Origin: an uncultured Lachnospiraceae bacterium
Lineage (GTDB): Bacteria > Bacillota > Clostridia > Lachnospirales > Lachnospiraceae
Direction: 5' to 3'
Length of the DNA stretch: 54,197 nt
NCBI GenBank assembly: GCA_947173495.1
Contig: CAMWFQ010000029.1
Span: forward strand, 1 to 54,197
Program-made: the position numbers and the translations under genes
Shown here: piece by piece, positions 1 to 7,435 of the stretch
Numbering within the stretch: the first letter of the stretch is position 1
How the letters are laid out: each line of letters opens with the position of its first letter
The notes under the pieces: generated by a model
Seen by the model: the letters and a program-made list of their open reading frames with translations, nothing else
Databases searched by the model: none
Told to the model about the DNA's origin: nothing

Positions 1-51
1 GTGAAGAAGAATTATGCAATTTTCCAGGATGTTTTGGCTAAAATAAAGTAA
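1..51 (+). CDS. 3' end of an unidentified gene (partial)
   Basis: The window opens inside a reading frame that ends in TAA at 49-51 and encodes the last 16 residues of a protein (reading VKKNYAIFQDVLAKIK). Too little is present to name it. It ends 14 bases before the next start and shares that gene's ribosome-binding region, so it is probably the upstream member of the same operon. Confidence 0.4.
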   Translation: MKKNYAIFQDVLAKIK

Positions 52-65
52 AGGGGGGCTTGCGT

Positions 66-305
66 ATGATGGCGGATGAAAAAATCAAAAATTCCAATGA
101 GTTGGAGTTTGCCGTGTTTTGTATTGAAAATGTAGCGGCAAAACTGGGTGTGAATGCAGAGCGTGTTTATCAGGCATTTGCTGAAAAGAGCGATATTCTG
201 AACGGCTATATCGTGCCGGAATATGAAGTGCTGCATACCCAGAGTCGGGAATATATCGTTGACGACCTCCTTGATGTTATGAAAGAAAGGGGTGTGGAAG
301 TATGA
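66..305 (+). CDS. DUF3791-like small protein
   Basis: About 79 residues, acidic and mostly helical by composition, with the stretches LEFAVFCIENVA, SDILNGYIVPEYE and YIVDDLLDVM that I associate with the DUF3791 family. A TTG at 60 is also in frame, but the AAAGGGGGG tract at 50-58 sits directly against it and is well spaced for ATG 66, so I choose 66. The stop overlaps the start of the DUF3990 gene by 4 bases, which indicates translational coupling. Function is unknown. Position before a DUF3990 protein suggests a partner or antidote role, which is inference. Confidence 0.7.
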   Translation: MMADEKIKNSNELEFAVFCIENVAAKLGVNAERVYQAFAEKSDILNGYIVPEYEVLHTQSREYIVDDLLDVMKERGVEV

Positions 306-772
306 TTCTCTATCATGGTCCCTTTTTAGAGATTGCAAAGCCGGATTTGGTTCATTCCCGCCCCAATGTAGACTTCGGGCGTGGCTTTTATGTCACGCCA
401 CTGTATGAACAGGCGGCGAAGTGGTGCGGCAAGTTCAAACGCCGTGGGAAAGACGGCATTATCTCCTGGTATGAATATGATGAAAGCCGGGAAACGGAAC
501 TGAAAACACTGAAATTCGATTTCTATTCCGAAGAATGGCTGGATTTTATTCTGAACTGCCGCAGCGGAAAAGATTCGACCGATTATGATCTTGTTGTTGG
601 CGGTGTTGCCAATGATAAGGTGTTCAATACAGTGGAACTGTTATTTAACGGACTGATTGATAAGACGGAATCAATCAATCGCCTACGTTATGAAAAACCG
701 AACCTGCAAATATGTTTCCGCACAGAGAAAGCATTGCCTCTGCTGCATTTTGAGGGGAGTGAAACACTATGA
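302..772 (+). CDS. DUF3990 family protein, ADP-ribosyltransferase-like
   Basis: 156 residues. The N-terminus has YHG at residues 4-6 and DFGRGFY at 24-30 followed by an EQAAKW helix, the hallmark of the DUF3990 family. From recollection this family has been placed in the ADP-ribosyltransferase fold superfamily; that cannot be verified from sequence alone. It overlaps both neighbours by 4 bases, so the three small genes at 66-1029 form one tightly coupled unit. A toxin or NAD-using effector with small flanking partners is the obvious hypothesis. No signal peptide or membrane segment is visible, so it should act in the cytoplasm. Confidence 0.8.
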   Translation: MILYHGPFLEIAKPDLVHSRPNVDFGRGFYVTPLYEQAAKWCGKFKRRGKDGIISWYEYDESRETELKTLKFDFYSEEWLDFILNCRSGKDSTDYDLVVGGVANDKVFNTVELLFNGLIDKTESINRLRYEKPNLQICFRTEKALPLLHFEGSETL

Positions 773-1029
773 CAGTGAACCCGATTTTACTTCAGAAAAA
801 GTATAGCCGTGTCATTGAGTGCTTTGCCAAACAGCAGGGACTTTCTCTGGATGCGGCATTGGATTTCTTTTATCATTCCGAAGTTTATCAGTTGGTCCGT
901 GAGGGTGTTTCAGATATGCACTGCATGAGCGATGCGTATCTGGCAGAAGAACTGGAACAGGAATATATTGAGAAAAGTGCCGGATACCGAGGAAGGAAAG
1001 AAAGTGACTTATGGACACAGACAAAGTAA
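769..1029 (+). CDS. Small conserved protein, second DUF3791-like member
   Basis: 86 residues beginning MTVNPILLQKKYSRVIECFA and including VSDMHCMSDAYLAEELEQEY. I recognise this as a companion found with DUF3990 proteins, probably DUF3791-related, but the family assignment is less certain than for the first gene. It starts inside the end of the DUF3990 gene (4-base overlap) and its own last 19 bases overlap the start of the truncated pglZ. Function unknown; coupling suggests it binds or regulates the DUF3990 protein. Confidence 0.6.
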   Translation: MTVNPILLQKKYSRVIECFAKQQGLSLDAALDFFYHSEVYQLVREGVSDMHCMSDAYLAEELEQEYIEKSAGYRGRKESDLWTQTK

Positions 1030-1187
1030 TACAAGACTTAAACCGCAGGTTCGCGGCACCTCTGCCGGAGTTTTATCAGCGTCGTATCATCTTCTGGTAC
1101 GATGAGGATAAGGAATTTGAGGATAAGCTGGATGATGTAGTTCTGGAAAATGCAATAGAGGTATTGCCCAAGCAGGCATCAATGTAG
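1011..1187 (+). pseudogene. pglZ: 5' remnant of BREX phosphatase gene pglZ (type A)
   Basis: The frame starts MDTDKVIQDLNRRFAAPLPE and continues with FYQRRIIFWYDEDKEFEDKL, which is the characteristic beginning of the BREX-1 PglZ type A phosphatase (normally above 800 residues). Similarity runs to about residue 47 (VVLENA), after which the frame reads unrelated residues and stops at TAG 1185-1187. The gene is therefore cut by a deletion at about 1150. The lost part would contain the whole alkaline-phosphatase-like catalytic domain, so the fragment cannot work. A second frame reads 16 open codons to a TAG at 1202-1204 and may be the tail of whatever was joined here. No other BREX gene is present in the window. 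Confidence 0.75.
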
Positions 1188-1320
1188 GGATTGTGAAAAA
1201 ATAGAAAAATGGATATAATAATGTTGACTGGTTTGAAAGAATGATTCCACTCAGAAGGAGGCAAAGCTGCACATTCAGGATATGGTAAAAAAGGGCAGTA
1301 TGGAGACTGGAGGCTGATGA

Positions 1321-1548
1321 ATGAATAGTGCTGTAGAACTTATGGATGCCGGTTTTGCGTGTTTAGTTGAAAGACTGGGTATTGTTGATGCGGAGCGCTT
1401 TGTAGCCATGATAAAAGGAGATAGTTTTGATTATACGCTCTGGCGAAGGGAATATTTTGATAAAATGGATTTGATTCAGGTCAGTGAGGAAATGTCTGCC
1501 TATGCTAAAAGTCATCCTCATAGAGGAAATGGAATAAGGTTTAATTAA
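1321..1548 (+). CDS. Small conserved hypothetical protein
   Basis: 75 residues with the pattern VELMDAGFACLVERLGIVDAE then FDYTLWRREYFD. I recall similar small proteins in Lachnospiraceae accessory regions but no function. A GGAGG at 1309-1313 sits 7 bases before the ATG. The gene is followed by a terminator at 1572-1614 and stands alone, so if it is an antitoxin its partner has been lost with the deleted DNA upstream. Confidence 0.55.
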   Translation: MNSAVELMDAGFACLVERLGIVDAERFVAMIKGDSFDYTLWRREYFDKMDLIQVSEEMSAYAKSHPHRGNGIRFN

Positions 1549-1571
1549 ATGCAGTGATTTCAATGTGGAGT

Positions 1572-1614
1572 AAGGATTATTCAAGTATAAGTGCCTGAGT
1601 AGTCCTTATTTTAT
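1572..1614 (+). terminator. Rho-independent terminator
   Basis: A stem made by 1572-1583 and 1596-1607 (12 pairs, two of them G-T) is followed by a T-rich run. It lies 24 bases after the stop of the small gene at 1321-1548 and closes the left-hand island fragment. Confidence 0.6.
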
Positions 1615-1659
1615 TACAACAATTTATATAGTTTGACGTGTTTTGAAAAAGTATTTCAT

Positions 1660-1681
1660 AATAATTAGCACTCACCACTTG
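1660..1681 (+). repeat. Left direct repeat of the island (putative att site)
   Basis: The sequence AATAATTAGCACTCACC followed by A-CTTG matches 15774-15795 in 21 of 22 positions. The right copy overlaps the CIRCE operator of clpB. This copy has no second CIRCE half and no clpB behind it, so it reads as the other end of an integrated element, or as the junction of two elements inserted in tandem at the same site. Confidence 0.65.
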
Positions 1682-1922
1682 TTTTGGGGAGGCGTGCATT
1701 ATCTTACTTTATCAGGCCTCGTAAAGCCCGTAAAATGGCACTTTTCGGGATCTTGCTCTTTTCATCAGGCTTCATCAAACTATATCGTTTTTGCCGCAAA
1801 TGGGGTGTGAAATGGGGTATGGGAAATGCCCTTATGCTATGGTGCATTCATATATAGAGACAATACTGTTGCGAGTAGTGGGGTATAAAGAGACGTAAAG
1901 ATATAACTTTATAAAGCACACA
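1682..1922. other. Non-coding left end of the island
   Basis: About 240 bases between the left repeat and the HigBA promoter. One plus-strand frame is open for roughly 50 codons, ending at a TAG near 1857, but it has no good start or ribosome binding site and I do not call it a gene. The segment includes a GGGGT-rich direct repetition near 1797-1822. I see no other structure. Confidence 0.5.
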
Positions 1923-1925
1923 TTG

Positions 1926-1954
1926 TTGACAATATGGCATATTTGCCATATACT
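1926..1954 (+). promoter_or_regulatory. Sigma-A promoter with internal operator for higBA
   Basis: TTGACA at 1926-1931 and TATACT at 1949-1954 are separated by exactly 17 bases. The spacer contains a perfect inverted repeat, ATATGGCA (1932-1939) and TGCCATAT (1944-1951), with a 4-base centre. A palindrome filling the space between -35 and -10 in front of a toxin-antitoxin operon is what is expected for autorepression by the antitoxin. Confidence 0.8.
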
Positions 1955-1982
1955 AAATACAGAAAGAAAACTGGAGATTACA

Positions 1983-2342
1983 ATGGATAAATTTGAGGTG
2001 GAATTTTATACTAAAGATAATGGTGAAAAACCGGCGAAAGATTTTATCCTTGGCCTGGATGTAAAAATGCGGGCAAAAGTTTTGGGAATCATTAACGTGC
2101 TGGAGGAAAAGGGAAATCAATTAAGAGAGCCATACAGTAAACATTTAGAGGATGGAATATTTGAAATCCGTGGAAAAGTGGGAACAGATATAACAAGGGT
2201 TTTATATTTTTTCTACTATGGCAAGAAAATTATAATGACGAATGGATTTATCAAGAAAACGCAGGAGACGCCAAAACAGGAAATAAGGCTGGCAAAATTA
2301 TATCGTAAGGATTATTTGGAGAGGATGAAAGAAAATGAGTGA
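1983..2342 (+). CDS. higB: HigB/RelE-type toxin (Gp49-like)
   Basis: 119 residues from ATG 1983, which has GGAG at 1973-1976. An upstream in-frame start at 1923 would lie inside the promoter and is rejected. The sequence VEFYTKDNGEKPAKDFI, then HLEDGIFEIRGKVGTDITRVLYFFYYGKKIIMTN in pieces, is typical of the phage-derived Gp49-like HigB family, ribosome-dependent mRNA interferases of the RelE fold. The final 8 bases overlap the antitoxin gene. The toxin-first order is the HigBA order. No inactivating change is seen. Confidence 0.85.
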   Translation: MDKFEVEFYTKDNGEKPAKDFILGLDVKMRAKVLGIINVLEEKGNQLREPYSKHLEDGIFEIRGKVGTDITRVLYFFYYGKKIIMTNGFIKKTQETPKQEIRLAKLYRKDYLERMKENE

Positions 2343-2628
2343 ATTTCAGGAATTTTTAAAGGAACAGATGCAGGATGACGAGTTCAAAAAAGAATGGGAA
2401 GATATCCAGCCGGAAATGGATGTGATCCGGGCAATGGTGGATGCAAGGATTTCGCAAAATCTTACCCAAAAAGAACTTGCGGAAAGGACAGGAATCAATC
2501 AGGCAGATATCAGCAAGCTTGAAAACGGAACCAGAAATCCATCCCTTAAACTGTTAAAACGTTTGGCGGACGGAATGGGAATGACATTGAAATTGGAGTT
2601 TGTTCCTAAAAGTCCGGCCAAGGGTTAG
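2335..2628 (+). CDS. higA: HigA-type antitoxin, XRE helix-turn-helix
   Basis: 97 residues. An acidic N-terminal helix (residues 1-35) is followed by an XRE helix-turn-helix around residues 43-80 (LTQKELAERTGINQADISKLENG). It overlaps the toxin by 8 bases and should neutralise it and bind the palindrome in the promoter at 1932-1951. Intact start, length and motif suggest a working pair. Confidence 0.88.
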   Translation: MSEFQEFLKEQMQDDEFKKEWEDIQPEMDVIRAMVDARISQNLTQKELAERTGINQADISKLENGTRNPSLKLLKRLADGMGMTLKLEFVPKSPAKG

Positions 2629-2720
2629 TTATGTGAGACGTATTTTGAACATGGAAGCAGATGCGAAGAGAACGAGAAGGCATTGTTGGCATAAAGAAAA
2701 AGAATGATAGGGTAGGATAA

Positions 2721-2757
2721 AGGATATATTACTTTTGTGTGAGTAATTATCCTTTTT
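2721..2757 (+). terminator. Terminator of the higBA operon
   Basis: A stem formed by 2721-2733 and 2742-2753 (one bulged base) is followed by a run of T residues (2753-2758). It lies about 90 bases after the HigA stop and before the next gene. Confidence 0.65.
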
Positions 2758-2783
2758 TCTAACAATTATTTCTGCCAGGAGAA

Positions 2784-4105
2784 ATGAATATGGATGTACC
2801 ATATAATCTGATTTCAACAATCAGTCCGGAAAAAGGGAAGAAAATAGATGATTTTGATAAGCATTCAAAATATATAGTAAAGATTTCTGCCCCTACCGAT
2901 TTGGCAGAAACGCTTTATGAGTATTCAGAAAATTTTTTTGAAACAGCACATATAATCACAGAGTTTATTTTATATGCGGAGCATCTGGACATTGGAAAGC
3001 TGAACACTTATTTCTTTTCAATTGCTTTTTTATACCGCCATTGCATGGAAATAGGATTAAAGGCAATTGGATTCCAATAAAGGATACACAGGAACGAAAA
3101 AGGTTTGTTCAAAATACACGGCATAATCTATCTGAAATTTTTGATATAATTGTGAATAAAAGTGATCCAATAAGACCGGAGAAAGAATTAGAGTGGCTGA
3201 AAAAGTATTTTGATGATTTGTCACAGACTGACAGAGAATCAGATTCATTTCGGTATCCATTTCATATTGTATGGGAATTAGATGAATGGGAATGGGAAGG
3301 GAAATTCGCCATAAAACCTGTTTTTAGTGACCAGATCCACATAGACTTAATAAAATTCGCAAATAAATTTGAAGCAGCTTATGAGATTATAAAAAAATGG
3401 TATTTAAAGGAGATGGATGATGCTGTTGAGTGGAAAGAGTTAGAACCGGTATTCATAGAAACAGGCGGATATTATTATGGACAATCTGTTGTTGGTTATA
3501 AGTATAGGAGGGCAGAATTTTATCCATATACAAAAGCTTATTTGGAAACAGCAAATTATCTGAAATGGTATATGAAGAAAGAAACCGACCTGGGCAATTC
3601 AGAGTGCAAAGAACGTCTTTTCCTTCCAATGTGCTATTTATATAGAAATTGTGTTGAGCTTAGTCTGAAAACCATTTGGTTTGAGGAAATTGGAGAAGAT
3701 TTTCAAACCAAATGTAAGTTGATGCTGGACAGAAAGCATAGTATTGAGGGAATGTGGAAAAATATTAAGCCATATGTATTGAAATATAGCAAAGACACAG
3801 ATGAGCCGGAGTACATTGAAGTTATTGAAGATTATTGCAGACAAATACATAAAATAGACAGTGATGCAAATAAATTCAGGTATCCTATGGCAAATACCAT
3901 GCAGGTATATTTTCCTCAAAACAAGAGATTTGATTTTATCAATATGGGAGATTTTTTTGAGGCGTTAAATAATATTCTTGATGGCATAGACAGTCAATTT
4001 AATAGTATGAATGAGATAATAGCAGAAATGGAGGCCGAATGCAGAGCTGAGATGGAAGCAGAATATTATGCGGAAATGATGGCTGAAAATAACTACTATT
4101 GGTGA
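2784..4105 (+). pseudogene. Two-repeat HEPN-like gene, frameshifted
   Basis: Two overlapping frames carry one protein. The first (2784-3080) ends with YFFSIAFLYRHCMEIGLKAIGF and the second (joined from about 3074 to 4105) continues with RHNLSEIFDII and later DSFRYP. The second half of the protein repeats this order: FLPMCYLYRNCVELSLKTI, KHSIEGMW, then ANKFRYP. A single missing base near 3050-3075 explains the frame change. The repeated unit, an R-x-C-x-E-x3-K helix followed by a second helix with H, resembles HEPN domains, which include many RNases of abortive systems; that assignment is inference. ATG 2790 is an alternative start better spaced from AGGAG. Confidence 0.6.
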
Positions 4106-4134
4106 ACGGCACAAAATATCACAGGGAGATAAAA

Positions 4135-4848
4135 ATGCAGGATAAAAATTATCGAGAGTATTTTAATTATTACTTAGAGCTGGAAAGGGATTTTATCTCA
4201 ACAGAACCATATGTAACTATAGACAGGGAGAATTTCGATACATTTTCGGTTCAGTTTAATAGAATGTACCAATCTATTTGCAGCGAAATAGACTGTCTGT
4301 TAAAGGAATTATGCAAACAATTGGAAGGTGGAAGTAAAGCTGGAAACATAGGAGCATATTGCAGTGTGATGCAAAAAAATTTCAAGTATTTTAATGATGA
4401 GACTGTTTATTTCTATAAATCAAGAATAGAATTGGAGCCGTGGAAGAACTGGGAAGATAAAAATGCTCCGACATGGTGGACGATGTACAACAAGGTCAAG
4501 CATCATAGAATGGAAACTGACAGCGTAACAAAAAGGCAGTATTATAAGTTCGCTAATTTGGGGAATGTATTAAATGCATTAGCGGCATTATATGTTGTAG
4601 AGGAATACTATGTTTACAGTTATGACTATTCAAAGGAAGTCGAAGTTACAAAAACAATGGAACTGAATCCGCATATATTGGAGGAAGAGATTGATAAAAG
4701 AAAGGGAAGAGCTTTGTCAAGCAGTAAATCACGTAAATGTTGTATGAAACAATGGCAAGATGTTGGTTGTTATCATGCATTTATGGGGCAAGAGTCTTTT
4801 GATGTTTCACGATTAGAAAAAATAATGGATGTCAGAGGAAATAAGTAG
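4135..4848 (+). CDS. HEPN-like hypothetical protein
   Basis: 237 residues from ATG 4135, which has AGGGAG upstream; an earlier in-frame start at 4099 lies inside the preceding gene and lacks a site. A central helical region ends in APTWWTMYNKVKHHR, a W-Y-N-x-x-K-H-x-R pattern I associate with HEPN-like proteins. It begins 30 bases after the frameshifted gene and is probably co-transcribed with it, so the two may have been one system. Composition is AT-rich like the rest of the island. No membrane segment is seen. Function is not established. Confidence 0.55.
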   Translation: MQDKNYREYFNYYLELERDFISTEPYVTIDRENFDTFSVQFNRMYQSICSEIDCLLKELCKQLEGGSKAGNIGAYCSVMQKNFKYFNDETVYFYKSRIELEPWKNWEDKNAPTWWTMYNKVKHHRMETDSVTKRQYYKFANLGNVLNALAALYVVEEYYVYSYDYSKEVEVTKTMELNPHILEEEIDKRKGRALSSSKSRKCCMKQWQDVGCYHAFMGQESFDVSRLEKIMDVRGNK

Positions 4849-5002
4849 TTAGACGGGCATAGTGTGAAAAATAATAGTATTATGCATGCTTTAGATAAAA
4901 TTGCTGTTTGAAGTTGGGTATAAAAATTATCATCTAAAAGGATAGTTATTTTGGATAATAAGTGAATATTGTGAAACATATTCGATTAAAGCCAGATATG
5001 TT

Positions 5003-5045
5003 TAAAGATATCCTATACGCTAAGTTGGTGTGTGGGATATTTTTA
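5003..5045 (+). terminator. Probable terminator after the HEPN-like genes
   Basis: AAAGATATCC at about 5004-5013 can pair with GGATATTTTT at about 5035-5044, leading into T-rich sequence. The loop is long, so the call is tentative. It lies in the 226-base gap between 4848 and the ParM-like gene, in which nothing else stands out. Confidence 0.4.
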
Positions 5046-5074
5046 TGTCATAAATTTATTGTAGCAGAAAGGAA

Positions 5075-6000
5075 ATGAAAGTACGGAACAGATTTACAGG
5101 ATTGGCATTGACCATGGGTACGGCAACATCAAGACCGCCCATCATATTTTTGAATTTGGCATTATCCAGAGGGAGAGGGCATCAGAACTGGCAGGGATGA
5201 CCGTAGAGTTTGAGGGAAAGTTTTACGAGATTGGCTCTACCCATAAGGAATACCAGATGGATAAGGTATGGGATGAGGACTATTATATCCTGACGCTGGC
5301 GGCTCTGGCAAAGGAGTTGAAAGGCAGGGGGTTATGCAACGTTTCCGTCATCCTTGCGGCAGGCCTCCCCATCAAGTGGCTTGGAGAGCAGGGGGAAGCT
5401 TTCCGAAAATATCTTTTAAAGAACAGGGAAGTGACTTTTCGCTGTAATGATACCAGATATCATGTAAAGATTGAGGACATGGAAGTCTACGCACAGGGCT
5501 TTGCGGCTGTTGCGGCGGATTTACCCAGCTACCGGGGATTTAACATTGTGGCGGATATCGGTAACGGCACAATGAATGTTATCTTCATCATTGACGGGAA
5601 GCCGGATTCCAGCCGCTATTACACGAAGCGTTTCGGCGTGGAATGCTGTGTGATCGAGATGCGGAGCGAGCTGACAAACAAGGTACATACCGTTGTGGAT
5701 GACTGTAGCGTGAAAAAGGTGCTGAAGGACGGCACGGCGGATATCGGGGAGAAGTACCTGAAAGCTATCGGTGAATGCGCCGGGGATTATACCGATAAAA
5801 TCATGCGGAAGCTGCGGGAGTATGGTTATAATGAAGAACTGGCGAAACTCCACTTCCTTGGCGGCGGCGCAATGCTGATGAAGCATTTCGCAAAGCTGGA
5901 TCAGAATAAAGTACGCTTCATTGAGGATATCCATGCCAACGCCAAAGGATACGAATATCTTTCAAACCAGAGGCTGTTACGGAGTATCAGGCGTGGATAG
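5075..6000 (+). pseudogene. ParM/StbA-like actin-family protein, frameshifted near its start
   Basis: The body reads GIDHGYGNIKTAHH, then LAAGLPIKWLGEQ, then VADIGNGTMNVIFI and LGGGAMLM, the phosphate and nucleotide-binding motifs of ParM/StbA actin-like ATPases that segregate plasmids and integrative elements. The expected ATG at 5075, with GAAAGGAA just before it, is out of frame with this body by one base. Adding one A to the run at 5078-5080 would give MKSTEQIYRIGIDHGYG, a normal start. Without that base the only in-frame ATG is 5197, which would remove the first phosphate-binding loop. It is therefore probably inactive. Confidence 0.65.
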
Positions 6001-6103
6001 TGAATATTCCACGCTGAGGGAGCCATCAATATTCGTTTGAGATCCACCTATTGTTTTGGAAGTGCTTTCAGGTGATTCTTTTGTGGGAGACAAAGGAGAC
6101 CGG

Positions 6104-6250
6104 ATGCGGTTGTTTCTGACGGATGCCGGATACAGGAAATTTCAGGAGCGGCAGGAAAAAGGGGAGATAAAGATACAGGAGCATTTGAAGGTTGCGCCGG
6201 ATGGATATTTATACCATGACCACAGCAGAGACGGGGAGCATATCCGTTAG
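6104..6250 (+). CDS. Small hypothetical protein downstream of ParM
   Basis: 48 residues from ATG 6104, which has AAAGGAG at 6092-6098. A TTG at 6056 and a GTG at 6062 are in frame and would add 14-16 residues, but have no clear site. It reads MRLFLTDAGYRKFQERQEKG and then a tail rich in H and D. I do not recognise it; its place after parM suggests an accessory of the element. Confidence 0.4.
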   Translation: MRLFLTDAGYRKFQERQEKGEIKIQEHLKVAPDGYLYHDHSRDGEHIR

Positions 6251-6380
6251 CGTGAAAAAGAGATGAAGAATTTCTAAGGCATCAAAGGACGCCGCCTAAG
6301 AAAATCTAAGTCATCTCTTGAAGAACCGCCTGCAGATGGTTCTTCTGAAATGAGTCAGTTTTGGAAAGGAGATTTTGATT

Positions 6381-6971
6381 ATGGCTGTATTCCGTATAGA
6401 AAAAACCAGAGATTTCACCGTTATGAGCAACTATCATCTGCGTGACGTGGAACTGTCGCTGAAGGCAAAAGGGCTGTTGTCGCTGATGCTTTCGCTCCCG
6501 GAGGATTGGGATTACACAACGAAGGGGCTTGCCTGTATCTGTAAGGACGGGGTGGATTCCATCACCAGCGCATTAAAGGAGTTGGAGAGCCACGTTTATC
6601 TCACCAGACAGCGCACCCGCTATGGAAACGGACGGTTAGGGGATATCACCTACACGATACATGAAAGGCCGGTGGAGCAGGAAGGAAAGAAAGAATCACC
6701 TAAACCGGGGGATCCTGAACAGGAAAAACCAAAACGGGAAAATCCAATACAGGTAAATCTTAGACAGGCGGGGCCAAGACAGGGGAACCCCGCACAATTA
6801 AATACTAAAGAATCAAATACTGACGGATTAAATACTGATCAATCAATCTATCCGGCGGAGCCGGAGGCGGCAGGCCGCCATGATGGGATAGATAGGGTGG
6901 ATGGGGAGAACAAGACGGAACTTGTGGATGCATACCGTGAAATTATCTGTGAGAATATCGAATACATGTGA
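6381..6971 (+). CDS. Helix-turn-helix protein of integrative elements, C-terminally truncated
   Basis: 196 residues from ATG 6381 (GGAAAGGAG upstream). The N-terminal ~95 residues (FRIEKTRDFTVMSNYHLRD, then LSLKAKGLLSLMLSLP, then GVDSITSALKELE) form the winged-helix domain of replication-initiator-like proteins found in Tn916-like elements. Next comes a low-complexity linker rich in E, P and N. The start of the usual C-terminal domain appears as VDAYREIICENIEYM, where the frame stops. Relatives continue well beyond this point, so the gene has lost its 3' end at the same place where the integrase has lost its 5' end: one deletion joined them. Confidence 0.7.
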   Translation: MAVFRIEKTRDFTVMSNYHLRDVELSLKAKGLLSLMLSLPEDWDYTTKGLACICKDGVDSITSALKELESHVYLTRQRTRYGNGRLGDITYTIHERPVEQEGKKESPKPGDPEQEKPKRENPIQVNLRQAGPRQGNPAQLNTKESNTDGLNTDQSIYPAEPEAAGRHDGIDRVDGENKTELVDAYREIICENIEYM

Positions 6972-7306
6972 AGGATGAGATAGGCAGGATGAAGGTAGTG
7001 GAAGTGAGACCTTCCCATGTGAAGCTGTTTTATGCAAGGCTCTCCAAGGCGGATTATTCCAGAAGCACCATCAAATTGCTCCATGATATGCTCTATCCGG
7101 TTTTTGAGATGGCGGTGGATGACGATATCATAAGGAAAAATCCCTGTAAGATGGCGCTCCGGGATTTCGGAAGAGACCCCAAGGCACGGGAGGCAATCAC
7201 CAATGAACAGCAGGAAAAGCTCCTTGCCTTTGTACGTGAGAGCAATGTTTACAATGTATATTTCCCAATGCTGGTGATCATGATCGGAACAGCCTGCAGG
7301 TGTGGC
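6968..7306 (+). pseudogene. int: Tyrosine integrase, left fragment
   Basis: The frame contains the core-binding domain (DEIGRMKVVEVRPSHVKLFY, then AVDDDIIRKNPCKMAL) and the start of the catalytic domain up to MIGTACRCG, where the Arg is the first catalytic residue. The N-terminal arm-binding domain is missing. At codon 7307 the frame leaves homology and stops 7 codons later. The next expected residues, EIIGLTW, are found 7.7 kb away at 15019. The gene is thus broken at both ends of this fragment. Confidence 0.85.
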
Positions 7307-7319
7307 GACAGCATGGTAC

Positions 7320-7331
7320 TTGTCAATTAAA
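7320..7331 (+). repeat. Left inverted repeat of the inserted cassette
   Basis: TTGTCAATTAAA; its reverse complement with one mismatch is at 15002-15013. It starts 13 bases inside the left integrase breakpoint. Short length means chance cannot be excluded. Confidence 0.4.
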
Positions 7332-7348
7332 TGACATAATGATAAAAT
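7320..7348 (+). promoter_or_regulatory. Likely promoter of the Fic-MBL-protease/NTPase operon
   Basis: TTGTCA at 7320-7325 and TAAAAT at 7343-7348 are 17 bases apart. The -35 element is part of the terminal inverted repeat, so the cassette may bring its own promoter at its very edge. The leader to ATG 7436 is extremely AT-rich and ends with a GGTGG site at 7425-7429. Confidence 0.5.
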
Positions 7349-7435
7349 AGATATAAATTTTATTATTAAAATGGACAAAAATATTTTAATATTAAAAATG
7401 ATGAATATTTATTAACATAAATTTGGTGGTACAAA

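Noticed and set aside
1718-1822. Similarity of two short stretches to 15649-15733 in swapped order
   Set aside because: Short, GGGGT- and AAAG-rich stretches; the swapped order on the same strand fits no simple repeat model.
1712-1857. Open frame of about 50 codons at the left end of the island
   Set aside because: No start codon with a site and no similarity I recognise.
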